Numbered from the stretch's first letter, positions 1 through 12,390 are shown. The stretch is DNA of 64,000 nt from Hyaloscypha bicolor E (GCF_002865645.1 NW_020194589.1:62001-126000), one strand, 5' to 3'. Notes: generated by a model not told the origin, from the letters alone. Translations and numbers: made by a program.

Positions 1-1860
1 TTTAGAAGATTTAATAAAAGGCTCTAATTTACTTTCTAGTAATATACTAGTTATTTCGGAACTTGCTTTTTTATATTTTCCTTAATAATAAAACTATTAA
101 CCTATTTACTTACTTAGCCGGTCTAGGGCTTTCTTTTATTCTAATATTAGTTAACTAGTATAGAAATAGCTATAATATATTATATTTATATTTATTAAAA
201 ACTAATTAAATAAATATTATTTAAATCCTCTATAGAATTAAGAAATAAGAAAACTTTAAATTATATTACAAGTATAAAATTTAGAGTTTAGAAGGCATAA
301 TTGAACTATTTTTATTTTAATAATTTAAAGCTAAAAAAAAAGAGGATTTTAAAAGAACCTCGAATCTAAATAATTATAAGCTATATACGGGCCTATATAC
401 TAGTTTAAATTCGGGATTATATATAACTATTAGATAACTATAGATACCTTACTAGTTCTAGTCTAACCCTTACTAGTATTATATATTATAATAACTATAA
501 TAATAGCCCGAATATTAAATTATTAATTATATAATTATTAATATTAAATAATAGCTAAAAGCTATATTTTTTAAATATATTTAAAAATACTAGAACTTGA
601 AATATCTAATTAATAAAATTAAATAATAGCTTTTTAAACTTAAACTTAATTAAAATATAAGAACTATTTTAAACTAAAATTATAAAATACTTTTATTTTA
701 GAAATATTTAGCTAAAATAATAATAATACTTCCGGAAATAATTAATAAAAAAGAGTTTTACTATTATAATATAGCTATTAATATAATTATTATTTATTAT
801 TATTTCTAAAAAAAACTACTATTTAATTATATATAAGGCTATTAATATAAAAGGCAAATTCGATATTATTAAAAGATATTAGCCTATAGCTAATAGCTAT
901 TAAAGCTAAAAAGCAAATATTAAATAATACTATATTATTAGTATTTATAAAAAAGCAAATTATTATTTATTTCCTTTATTTAGGAATATAGAACTTATTA
1001 TTTTAAAAATATATTTTTAAGTTTACTAATTCAAGAGATTTAATAAAGTACTTTAAATAGAAGTATCTGGCTTATATTAAAGAAAGAAATCGGCTTTAAT
1101 ATAAGATTTATTAAATAAGGTTATAATATAAAAAACATTTCCTGAATTATATAAAAAGTATTTATAAAACTATATTAAAAATATATAGCTATATAGCTTG
1201 AGTTTATTTTTATTTTTATTTTTTTATATTTTTTTTATATTTAAATATAAATTAGTAATAATATTATATTTCTTTTATTAAATATATTTTTCTATTATTT
1301 TATATTTAAAGAAATCTAATATATAATTTTAGTTTTAATTATTCTTTTTTTTATTTATATATTTATATATTTTTTAATTATAAAGATTATATAAATAAAT
1401 AGTTTATAATTAAGGGCTTAGTAACTAAGAATTTATTAAGATTATAAGAGTATATAAATATAATAAAAGAAATATACTAAAGTAATAAAATTATATAAGT
1501 TATATAAATTTGAAATAAATTAGATAATCTTTATTTAAAATATAATATATAAAGCTAGCCTAAAAAAGTATTATTAATTTTATATTTATATATTATTATT
1601 TATAATAATTTAGAAATATTTATTTAATTATTATATTTGTTTTTTATTTATTTAATTCTTATAAATATTAGTTTTATTAAATAACCTTTAATCTCTATTT
1701 AATAGTTTCTTTTTTATTATAATTCTTTGCTTTATTTACTTTATTTATTCTAATCTAAAATAAGATTTAATATTTCTATATCTAGTTTTTAGATTATATA
1801 AAAGAGCTGGCCTCGATTTCTATTATTTCTTTTAATTAATATAAACTTGAATAGAATTAA
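1..1860. other. AT-rich RIP desert, no gene recognised
   Basis: Very AT-rich DNA with almost no CpA, TpG or CpG and abundant TpA, the mark of RIP in ascomycetes. All frames are closed by TAA/TAG at short intervals. I recognise no protein family, RNA gene or ordered repeat here. It is probably decayed transposon sequence, but which kind cannot be told by eye. Confidence 0.7.
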
Positions 1861-1865
1861 CTAGT

Positions 1866-2046
1866 TGTTACGCTCTGCCGCTTTACTAGTAAATTTAGCG
1901 TCACGTGACCACGCAATGACGCATGCGTCTGGCTAGTATTTAGAACACCAAAGCTCCTGTACTCAGAGCTTCCCTCCTTAGTTTAGAATCCTCGAATTAA
2001 GAGCCACTCTACCTGCTTTCCAAGCCCAGAGCCCGGTTTCGTGACG
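1866..2046. mobile_element. Solo LTR, little mutated
   Basis: A GC-balanced 181-bp island starts with TGTTACG and ends with CGTGACG. It is flanked on both sides by the same five bases, CTAGT (1861-1865 and 2047-2051), as expected for an LTR retrotransposon target duplication. It holds no ORF and carries a CACGTG palindrome near 1904. The 3' end is CG rather than the usual CA, which weakens the call; the ends pair only imperfectly. If it is a solo LTR, its interior was lost by LTR-LTR recombination. Its near absence of RIP changes, inside a heavily mutated region, points to late arrival or to escape because of its short length. Confidence 0.5.
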
Positions 2047-2185
2047 CTAGTCTAGCTAAAATACTACTTCTAGTTTTAGAGAAAATATTATTACTAATTT
2101 TAATATATCTAAAATTTAATTAAAAAAAATAATATTATATTATTTAAATAAGGAAATATTTTTAAATAAAGAAGTATTTATAAAG

Positions 2186-2540
2186 AATAAAATAATAATA
2201 AATAAAATAATAATAAATAAAATAATAATAAATAAAATAATAATAAATAAAATAATAATAAATAAAATAATAATAAATAAATAAAATAATATATAAAAAA
2301 TAATAATAATAAATAAAATAATAATAAAAAAATAATAATAAATAAAATATAATAAATAAATAAATAATAAATAAAATAATAATAGATAAAATAATAATAA
2401 ATAAAAAAATAATAGATAAAATAATAATAAATAAAATAATAATAAATAAAATAATAATAAATAAAATAATAATAAATAAAATAATAATAAATAAAATAAT
2501 AAAAAATAAAATAATAATAAATAAAATAATAATAAGTGAA
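2186..2540. repeat. 15-bp AT microsatellite-like array
   Basis: Tandem array of AAAATAATAATAAAT units (period 15), near perfect over long stretches, with short interruptions near 2290-2350 and 2400-2420. It contains only A and T apart from rare G. No coding potential. Confidence 0.85.
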
Positions 2541-4690
2541 ATAGTAATAAATAAGAGAAAATAAAGGAAATAAAATAAAGTAAATTATTTAAGTAAATAT
2601 TAATTAGAAATATGTTTTCTATTTTATTTCTAATCTACTATTCTAAGCTAAAATAATAAATATTCGAGTTAGTTTAGAAATACTTTACTAAATCTGGGCT
2701 ATTATAGCCTTTAAAGTAAGTATTATTATTTTGCTTTTTCTATTAATAAGTCTAGCTTTTAGAAAGCTTAATAAATAATATAAAAAGAAATATATATAAT
2801 TTTATTTACTATATCTTAATAAGTATAAAGTAATAAAGGTAATAGTCTTTTAAATAAATACTAGTATTATTTAATATTTATATATTCTAATATTTAAACT
2901 CTAGAAAATAATTTATTTAAAACTATATTTTAAATATAAATAATAATTAATAGTAATACTTGTATTTCTATAATTATATTTCCGGTATTCTTAGTTTACT
3001 AATTTCTTTATAATAGCTATATCTTTAAGATCTTTTATTACTTATATAAATTTAATATAAATAAGTCTTAATATAAAAAAAGAAATATATTTATACTAGT
3101 ATTTATATTTATTAGAAGTATTTTTTCTAATAATAATATTTAATTCTTATAAATTAATTAATAATTATTTATTAAGATTATAATAGTATTATATTTTATT
3201 AGATTTTAAATAATAGAAGTTATTTTCTCGAATATTAAATCTTATTATAATAAGCTTCTATTTATATTAATTATTTTATAAATTATACTAGAATTAATTT
3301 ATAATAATATTATAGTTTATTTGTTTTTAAATTATTAGAATATATAAATATAAAAATTAAAAATTAAATATAAGATAAATATTAAAATTATGTTTTTTAT
3401 ATTATAACTTTAATTTAATTTCTTATTAAAGAATCTTAATTTATAATAAAATAACTTATATTTCTAACTTTCATATTCTTGAATATTTATTTCAAATAAT
3501 AGCTTTTTATTTTTCTAGTAATAATTTAAATATATATTTAAATAAATAATTATAATTATAATTTTTAGTTATTAATTCTAGTTTTGAAATAGCTAATAAC
3601 TAAGAGTTTAGGTCTATATAAAGAAATTTACTATATTAAATTAAATTATTTATATAACTTTATAATTTATTTTTATATAAAGATTTTTATTAAATTATTT
3701 ATAAATTTTGGGAATTCTTTAATTATTTAGAACTATTTATTCTTGCGTTTTATTTCATTATTATAATTATTATATTAGAGTCTATTAATATCTTTAGAGA
3801 ATTAGTTATAAAAATAAAACTAATAAAAGTTAATAAGAATATTTAAAATAAAAGAAATTTATTTATAGGTAAAAAATCTTTTATAGAAATTATATTTGTT
3901 TTCTTTTTTTCTAAAGATATTAAATTTAATATAATAGTAAGATATTAGTAAAAGAAAAGAATACTTTAATAAAAATATTATAATATTATATAAATATATT
4001 TAATAAAATTAATTTTTTCTTAAATATTTATAATAGTAAAGTTATATATAATAGATTATTTAAAAAGAAATTATGATTTTTATTACTATTAATATATAAA
4101 TACCGGAAGTAATAGAAGCTAATAAAGTAAAAGCTATATTTAATAATTCTATATAAGATTTATTTAAATAAAAGTAATAAATATTTAAATTATAATTTAT
4201 TTGAATTTATATAATTAAAATAATTTTTCAATTATTAAGAATTATTATTTAATATTTATAAGTACGAATTAAGTATTATTATAGATATAAATAAATAGAA
4301 TATATTACAAGTAGTAAGGCGGGCTAGATATAAAGTCCTAATTATTAAATATATAGAATTTAGCCAAAAAGTAAATTTAAAATACTTTTAATAAATATTC
4401 TTTAGAGTTATTATTTCTTAAGATAACCTTCTCTTAAATCCTCTCTAATTATTAACCCTAAGAGCAAAGCATTTATTATTATTCCAGTAATATCTCGTAT
4501 TAAAAGTATATTATATTATACTAATTTTTATTAAAAACTTTCTCTTTTTGGTAAGGTTAATAAAGATATAAATAAGTTAAGGAAAGATTTACTAGACTAG
4601 AGTAGCTAGAGTAGCAAAATGTTCTAAATATAAAGATATTAATAAGAGAAGTTATAAAGCGAATAGGAAGATATAAGACGAAGTTAATAG
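2541..4690. other. AT-rich RIP desert
   Basis: Same composition as the first segment. No frame is open for more than a few dozen codons and no family was recognised. The AT-rich state ends abruptly near 4690, where a GC-balanced island begins. Confidence 0.65.
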
Positions 4691-4766
4691 ACTTTGCGTG
4701 ATTATACGGGACCTGAATAAAACGAAGTAATTCGGGTCATCCCGTCCTATCCCGGTTATTGCACTA

Positions 4767-4994
4767 CTAGGGTTTACTGGCCAACCGCCCAAACCCCCAA
4801 ACCGCCCACGCCAACCCCACCAAAATTTTCTCGATTTTTCAAAGTTCGTAGAAAATTCTAAAAACTTCCCAGATTATAGACAGTACTACAAATATCGCGG
4901 ATATCTATTTTTTTCTTCGAAGTTGTGGTATTAAGGCCTTCAAATATGAAGTTGAGCGGTATGAGGGTGTGGGTGGTTGGCCAGTGATCCCTTC
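4767..4994. mobile_element. MITE with GGCCAACC-type inverted ends, TA-flanked
   Basis: Inverted ends: the left end runs CTAGGGTTTACTGGCCAACC and on to about 4810. The right end, read on the other strand from 4994, runs GAAGGGATCACTGGCCAACC. The match continues with mismatches for about 40 bp (CCGCCCAAACC versus CCACCCACACC). A TA sits immediately outside each end (4765-4766 and 4995-4996), the duplication made by Tc1/mariner/pogo-type transposases. At 228 bp with no ORF it is a non-autonomous element (MITE). The family is inferred from TA and size only. Confidence 0.6.
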
Positions 4995-5112
4995 TAGCCC
5001 TGTCGCTAAAAATAAAATTGTGTCAGCCCCGTTCACATGAACGAGGCTATTTACTATTATAGAAATAACTCTACAGTAATACTTTAATCTTAATCCTGTA
5101 CCAGGGCCACTC

Positions 5113-5234
5113 CCAGGCCGTCAATCCCGGGCCTATCCGCTCGTCATGCCACCCATCAGTCCTAGGCCATCGATCCCGGGCCTGTCCGCTCGTCATGCCA
5201 CCCATCAGTCCCAGGCCATCGATCCCAGGCCTGT
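5113..5234. repeat. 49-bp tandem repeat, about 2.5 copies
   Basis: Two full units (5113-5161, 5162-5210) and a partial third (5211-5234), each beginning CCAGGCC or CTAGGCC and containing CGCTCGTCATGCCACCCATC. The copies differ by a few transitions. The short ORF that crosses it is low-complexity and not a credible gene. Confidence 0.8.
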
Positions 5235-5337
5235 GACGCGGGGTGCAGGCGAGGCTGACACTTGTGGTTGCGGGGTAGATTCACCCCGCAATCGCGAATC
5301 CTCCCCAGCCAGGACACACACTAAAGCCAATCCAGTA

Positions 5338-5576
5338 CGATGGTACAGCTGGTATGTTTTGGCCCCTGTCGACAGGGGGGGTGCAACTTCAACACCACGT
5401 AACTCTTGTAGTTTTGGACGAAAAAAAAATTATAAAAACAGGTATATGCTCCTTAAGACTAGGTAAATATAAGAATACATGTTTCCCAGAAATTTTGGAT
5501 TGTTGTGGTGGCATTGCTAGGAAGAGCTGCGACCCCTGCAAAAAACAGGGACCAAAACATACCAGCTGTACCATTG
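5338..5576. mobile_element. MITE with 32-bp inverted ends, TA-flanked
   Basis: The left end (5338-5369) begins CGATGGTACAGCTGGTATGT. The right end (5545-5576), read on the other strand, begins CAATGGTACAGCTGGTATGT. The 32-bp ends differ at two transition sites. TA lies directly outside both ends (5336-5337, 5577-5578), so a Tc1/mariner-superfamily transposase probably moved it. The 239-bp length and lack of a conserved ORF make it non-autonomous. Its ends are almost intact, so it is recent or too short to be attacked by RIP. Confidence 0.8.
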
Positions 5577-5579
5577 TAG

Positions 5580-6250
5580 GCGCTTGGCTGGAAATTAGAA
5601 TCACATAGGCACGTGATAGTCAATATTTGACGGATCAAACCTCCACCGACAAAAATTCTGATTTGCTACATGAATTTCTGCGTGTCGCTCTTGAGTAGAA
5701 TCTGTGAGCAAAGCCCCGCCCAATGAGCCCAGCTCGGGCGCAAGATCTGTCGAATGACTCTGCGGCACAAGCAGCGTCTCTAGAATCACGCACATCAGGG
5801 CGATACTCGGATGGACGGGTTGCCTCCATAGGGGTCCAATTTGGCTCCCCTATGTCATGCAGAGGCTGTGCTCTGATCGATATTGTCAAATGATAAAGGT
5901 ATCACGATATATTGCCGTTATAAAAGAGCGATTAATTATAGATCATATACGCGTCCTCTACGAAGTCCTGTAGTACCAGTTCTACCTTGACAGGATTGAA
6001 GTTTGCACGTGATATTATAAAGCCAATAATTTTGATTTTGGAGGACTATAAGTGAGGTTTGTTTGGCGCTAATTGTTTCTTTATACTAATTACGCATTTG
6101 TACCAACTATTCCCTAGTATAAATGTTTCTGTAGTACTAGCAAGTGGTTTGTATTACGGGACCACGTATTATAATTGCCTTGTGACCATGAGTCATATAA
6201 TTGAGTCACGTCGAATGTTTATTTAGAGATAAACCCCCGCATTATTCTTC
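5580..6250. other. GC-balanced non-coding remainder of island
   Basis: Normal base composition, with short ORFs on both strands (for example the minus strand 5635-5889) but no recognisable domain, intron pattern or start context. It contains CACGTGAT near 5611 and again near 6007. It may be single-copy flanking DNA or the edge of a lost gene. Past 6250 the sequence becomes AT-rich RIP DNA again. Confidence 0.5.
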
Positions 6251-6352
6251 TTAACTCCTTTGTACTATATCTTATATATAGAACTAATATATAGCTTTAC
6301 TTAGATTCTTATAATTTATACTAGTAGTTTAATAGCATTATTAGCTTCTTAA

Positions 6353-6497
6353 TACTAATTAATTAATAGTACTAATTAATTAATAGTACTAATTAATTAA
6401 TAGTACTAATTAATTAATAGTACTACTAATTAATTAATAGTACTAATTAATTAATAGTACTAATTAATTAATAGTACTAATTAATTAATAGTACTAA
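6353..6497. repeat. 17-bp tandem array
   Basis: About eight copies of TAATTAATTAATAGTAC (period 17). One copy carries an extra TAC near 6420, and the array decays into TATATTAG after 6495. The units are nearly identical, unlike the mutated surroundings. Confidence 0.85.
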
Positions 6498-6499
6498 TT

Positions 6500-9400
6500 A
6501 TATATTAGTACTAATAGTTTTTTAATACTAATCTAATTATTATACTAATTATTTATTAATATAAGAATTAATATATTTATATAATCTTAATCTAGTCTCG
6601 TAATTTTGCAAGCCTTATTTAATACAAATATTAGATAATTATTACTATTAAAATAATACTTCTAATTATAATAATTATAAGTAATAAGCTAGAATAAGCT
6701 ATAAATTAATATTCGAATAATATTATTTAAAATAAATAATTTATAATTATAATTATTTAGATAATATTAATAATACTATTAATTTTAAGAAAATAATCTC
6801 GTTTAATTATATATACTAAACTATATAATAAGGTTTTTATTTTATATATAAAAAGCATTTATTTATTTTTATAATAATTTCTATAAATATTATATTAAAT
6901 AATAAGAAAATAAAAAGAAAATAAAATATTAATTAAGGAAGTATTTTCGGTTTAAAATAGCTTTATTTATTTACTAGTAAAACAAAATTACTATATATTA
7001 ATTAATAGATTATAAGTTTTAGTAATTAGTAATAATAGAAATAATATATATAACTTATATAAATTAAATCTATAACTAATAAATAATATCTAGAAATTTA
7101 TATATTTAGTATTAAAAAGATTATTATTATATTATTTTAAGAAATAGATTTATAAGCCTATATTTTATAAGTCTATAAATTACAGGCATTTAAATAAAGC
7201 TTTTTAGGCCTTATAAAAACAAAGTTAATTACTTTATATAAAATTAAATATATAATAATATATTTCTTTTTCTTTAAACTAAATAATACTATTATTATTT
7301 AATTTAAATATTTATTATATTATATAAAAAGTTCAATTATTTCTTTAGTATTATTTATTAGTAAAATACTTTATAATTTATAGATTTATAAAATATAGGC
7401 TTATTATTAGAAGTATTTGAAATAGGGAATTTAATATTAGTTATTTTATAAAAATATTATAAAAATATAAGATAAAAATAAAATAAGATATTTATAATTA
7501 TAAAATAAAATAAATATAAGAAATATATACTAAAATCTAATATATATATATATATATTTATTATATTATAAGATTTAATTTTATTTTATAATACTTTATT
7601 CTTATAAAATATAGTATTTAATTAATTATTCTTTTTTTTATAGCTATAAATATAATATTAATATTCTTAGAATTCAAGCTATATTTAGTATTTTAGTAAA
7701 TAAATAAAGTATAGAAATTAAATAATATATAGAAATTAAGTAATATATAAAAATCAAGTAATATATATATATTAAATATTTGAATTATAAATTATTACTA
7801 AATTCTATAATATTTATTATAGGCCGAATTTTAGTTATTTTTAATATAAATATAAATAGATTTTATTTATATAAAATAAAAGCCTTATAATATATATAGC
7901 TTAAAACTAGTAAAATTAAATTATATATAATAAGAAAAACCTGAAAATTATTAAATATAATATATTTTTATAATTTATAATAAAAAATTAATATTTTATT
8001 TATAATATTTAAATATATTATTATATATATAAGATATATTTTTAAATATTTGAATGGTTTTTATTCTAATACTTTTATTTAATTTATTCTTTTATAATAT
8101 ATAATAAAATAAAGAAGTCGTTTTTCTAATCTTATATAATAAATAATAAATAGCCTCAAATTAATAAACTAGCTTTTTTAAATAAACTAAAGTTTAAGTA
8201 AGTATAATATAATATTATTAAAGCTATTATTAATAAAATATAAAATATATATAAGCTATATTATAAGGTTATTTTCTAGTATTATTTTAGTTATTTTATT
8301 AATTTTATATAATAAAATAAAATATATTATTAATAGAAGCTTTTTATATATATCTTTTATTTTAATATTACTTTTATATTAGCTTAATAAACTCGACTAT
8401 ATTAGTCAAAATATAAATATAATAGAAAATAATTATAAGTTAGATTTAGTTCTAAATATTTCTTTAAATAATAATATTATATTAATAATTAAATCTCGAA
8501 ATATATAATTAAGAATTTAATTCTAATATTTCTAATATATTTTAAAAGTTTTTAGTATTATATTCGGGCTTATTTAAAATAAAAGTTAAGAACTTTTTAA
8601 ATAATTTCTATAAGAAATTCTACTAGTAAAAAATAATACTAATATATTATTAATAATCTATTATATTATTTATTATTATAATAATAATATACTATGATTT
8701 CTAATACTAAAAGAAGTTCTTTAAATTACTATTAAAGCTAATAAATGTAATTTTAATATTACTTTAAAATATATTAGAATATAATAATTCAAGTCTAGAA
8801 AAAGACCAGAAAAAGTAAATATAAGATATCTTCTAGTTATAGCCTTTTTATTTAGTAATATAAGTATATTTATAATATATACTTTAAGGCTAATTCTTTA
8901 TTATATTAGATTTTACTTGAAATTCTTTAATAATAAAATTACTAATTAAATTATTTTTTGGAAAACATTTTATATATAATAATTCTAATATTTCAAATAT
9001 TAGATTAATAATTAATTTTCCTAGATTTATTAGAAAAGCAAAGAAACTAAATATAAATAAAAGTATATTAATTATTGAAAATGAAATTAATTTCATTAAT
9101 AGCTATTTTATTTATAATAAGAGTAAGAACTATAATAATAAATACAGAATACTTTAATTTAATTATAGTTTATTAAAGATACTTCAAATTCTTATATTAG
9201 AAATTATTAAAATAAATAAAAGCAGTTTTGTATAAGAATATAATATAAATATATTATTTAAATATTTATAGCTATTATTATAAAATACTAATTTATAATA
9301 AAATACTTATAAAAAATTAGAAATTATAAAAAAGAAAATTAGTATTTATCTCAATTATATATAAAATAATAATATTATAATACTTTATTAATTTTAGTAT

Positions 9401-9824
9401 AAATAAAGAAATTAAGAAATAAAAAGAATTTTTAGAAATAAATACTCGATATTATATAAATTATAGAAATACTTTAAATTTTTATATTATTAACTAAAAT
9501 AGTTTAGGTTCTAATATAAATCTTTAGTTTATTTAAAGTTTTACTAAATTAAATTTATATATTTCAAGCTAAAATAATTTGAATTATAATAATATAATTC
9601 GAATTATTTTAGTTTAAAACATAAATAAAAAATATATATATAATTTTATAATATATTAAAATATTTTATTTTATATATAATTATTTTAAAATATATTATT
9701 TTAAACTAATATAATTATAATTATAATACTTTAAATCTAAAATTAGTTTCGAGATAAAGTAATTTATTATATTATATTTTTTTATATAATTTCGGAATTA
9801 TTTATTCTAAAAAAACTAAATTGA
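6500..9824. other. AT-rich RIP desert
   Basis: Strongly AT-rich, CpA-depleted sequence with many stops in every frame. The only short ORF (minus strand 8890-9096) is a Leu/Ile/Phe/Asn-rich product of base composition, not a gene. No element ends were found. Confidence 0.6.
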
Positions 9825-10170
9825 ATTCTATAATACTAATATTAGAAATAAATAAAATTCGGCTTTTTAATACTAGTATATTTATTTTACTAATATTAGA
9901 AATAAAGCAAGATTTAGCTTTCTAATACTAGTATATTTATTTTACTAATATTTCTTAAATATTAGTATTAGAAATAAGAAATATAGTTCTGTTTTCTAAT
10001 ACTAATATATTTATTTTATTAGTATTTAAAGAATACTAGTATTAGAAAATAGTAAAACTCGGCTTTAAATACTAGTATATTTATTTTATTAGTATTTAAA
10101 GAATACTAATATTAGGAAATAGTAAAACTCGGCTATAAATACTAATATATTTATTTTATTAAAAGTGCTA
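9825..10170. repeat. Degenerate tandem repeat with TATTTATTTTA core
   Basis: About five imperfect units contain AATACTAGTATATTTATTTT followed by ACTAATATT/GTATTTAAAG and AGAAATA; unit spacing is about 65-85 bp. Several units also carry AAACTCGGCT or AAATTCGGCT. Each unit has palindromic CTAGTATTAG-like stretches. Function unknown. Confidence 0.65.
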
Positions 10171-10890
10171 ATAATTTAATTAAAAGAATTATAATATTAT
10201 TAGTTTTATTTCTTAGACTAAAATATTTTTAATATTTATTCTTATATATTAAAAAACCCAATATATTAAAAAAAAATACTTTAATTTAAAATTTCTTATA
10301 ATATTTTATAAGTTATATTTTATAACTATTTTAGATATTTGGAATTTCTTTTCTTAAGAAATTATATTCTAAATTATTATTTTTATATTTAATTTATAAA
10401 GGGTTTTTTTTATAATATAATAAAATTTCTTTATTATAACTTTATTATTAAGCTTATATTATTCGAACTTTATAGTTTTATTTCTATATAAGAAAGTGTT
10501 ATTAATCTTATAATTATTATAGTAAGTAATTTCAAATAAGATTATTATATAAATTAATATTTTGGCTAATAATTTTAATTTAATATAAAATAGTCTTATA
10601 TATTTCAAAATATTTATATTATAATTTTAATAATAAAGCCTTAAATATAAAAGCTAATACCTAAAGCTCTTATATTATTACCTAATATATTATATTTAGC
10701 TTAATAATAATTTTAATATCTAATACTAGTAATATTATTAGTTTAAATATAAAAATTATATATAAAAATCTTAAATAAATTTTTTTAAATTTTTTTAGAA
10801 ATCGGGTAATAATTATTAATTATTATAAATTTATATACTTTTTTTAAATCTTTTATAAAATAAAAATAAAAATAAAAAGAAATATAATAT

Positions 10891-10950
10891 AAAGATTATA
10901 ATATAAAGATTATAATATAAAAATTATAATATAAAGATTATAATATAAAG
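10891..10950. repeat. 14-bp tandem array
   Basis: Four consecutive copies of AAAGATTATAATAT (the third reads AAAAATTATAATAT). Short local duplication in AT-rich DNA. Confidence 0.8.
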
Positions 10951-11089
10951 TTTATTATATTAGTTATATATATATTATAAGTTTGAGCTTTTATTAATAT
11001 TAAAGAAATAAATATTATTCTAATAAATATTCTAAAATAATAATTTAATTATAAATAGCTTTATAAATAAATTAGTAATTGAAAAATAG

Positions 11090-11720
11090 CTAGAAAATAT
11101 TTGCTTTATTTTTTCTTATTTAATAATTAAATATATATATAAACTAAATAGTAAATTATTATTAAATAAGAAAGTTATAAAAGTAATTAAAGAAAAATAG
11201 CTCTTAAATATTTAAAATATTATATCTATAATAATATTCTAGAATTATATTATATTATTTCGAGATTTAAAAAAAACTTATTTATTATTAAATAAAAAGA
11301 ATATAAAAGAAATGTTATTTTAATAGCCTTTAAATATTTATAATATTATACTTATAATAATATTTTATAGCTATATTATATTATTTCGAGATTTTAAAAT
11401 AACTTATTTATTATTAAATAAGAAAGCTATAAAAGAAATCTAATTAAAATAACTCTCGAATATTTATAATAATATTTTAAAGCCATATTATTTTGTTTTA
11501 AGATTTAGAAATAACTTACTTATTATTAAATAAAAAGACTATAGAAATAATCTAGTTAGAATAGCACTTAAATATTTATAATATTATACTTATAATAATA
11601 TTCTAGAGCTATATTATTTTATTTCTAAACTTAGAAATAATTTACTTATTATTAAATAAAAAGGCCATAAAAAAGATTTAACTAAAATAGCCCTTAAGTA
11701 TTTATATTATTATATTTTAA
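11090..11720. repeat. About 125-bp tandem satellite, 4-5 units
   Basis: The marker TTATTATTAAATAA recurs at about 11156, 11282, 11409, 11520 and 11647, giving units of about 111-127 bp. Each unit also contains AAATATTTATAATATTATA, AATAATATT and ATTATTTCGAGATTTA-like blocks. The units differ mostly by transitions, consistent with RIP acting on a tandem duplication. No coding potential. Confidence 0.75.
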
Positions 11721-11990
11721 TATATTTATATTTTAGGCCTTTTTTAAATTTAAGGGAAAATATGATTTTTAAATATTTTTTAAATAATATTCTTTTTTAG
11801 AAAAAAAGATAAATAATAAATAATATAATTAAAAAGTATTTATTTAATAACTAATTAATTATATAAGGCAAATTGCTTTATATTATAAATAAATATATAT
11901 AAATTAGGGCTTTTAATAGCCTTTATTATAATAAAACATTATTATTATATTATAATAATAATATATTAATTAATAAAGAGGAAAGAGAGG

Positions 11991-12090
11991 TGTGGCACGA
12001 GTGGCCAAAGCTTAAATACAGGAATGTAGTCACGTGAGCCTGCACGTGACTACTAGTATGCAGTTGCCATGCAACAGCCTAGAAATAAGT
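11991..12090. other. GC-balanced patch with 11-bp perfect hairpin
   Basis: A roughly 100-bp island begins TGTGGCACGAG and carries a perfect inverted repeat, GTAGTCACGTG (12026-12036) and CACGTGACTAC (12043-12053), around a 6-base loop. It ends near ATGCAACA. TG...CA ends suggest an LTR fragment, but no target duplication is seen. The hairpin could equally be a protein-binding palindrome, since CACGTG is the core E-box-type site. Confidence 0.4.
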
Positions 12091-12203
12091 TAGACTTATA
12101 TTAATAATATATAAATAACTTATTAAAATATAAGTTTCTAAAAATAATATTACTCGAATTTTTTTTAAAGTTTTATTTATTTACTCGAGTATTTCAAGCT
12201 ATT

Positions 12204-12390
12204 CCCCCCCGTTCGTTAATACGAGCAATTAATTAATTGCCCCCTCCCATTAATTAATCGCCCTCCCGATTAATTAATCATAGCGCCCGATTAATTAATA
12301 GGGGGGGGATTACGATTCGGGCTCCATAGTAGGTCCCGATTAATTAATTAATGTCCCGATTAATTAATCGTATAATATTGGGGTTTCGGG
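12204..12390 (+). repeat. Left TIR of Ginger-like element
   Basis: 187 bp, made of repeated CCCGATTAATTAATCG-like palindromes. Compared with the right TIR it carries one extra ATTAATTAATCGCCCTCCC unit, so the two arms differ in length. Confidence 0.85.

Noticed and set aside
5146..5466. 106-codon plus-strand frame
   Set aside because: It spans the 49-bp tandem repeat and runs into a MITE; Pro/Ser/Arg-rich low complexity from the repeat, not a gene.
8890..9096. 68-codon hydrophobic minus-strand frame
   Set aside because: Leu/Ile/Phe/Asn composition follows from AT-rich DNA; no conserved features. It is not a credible membrane protein gene.
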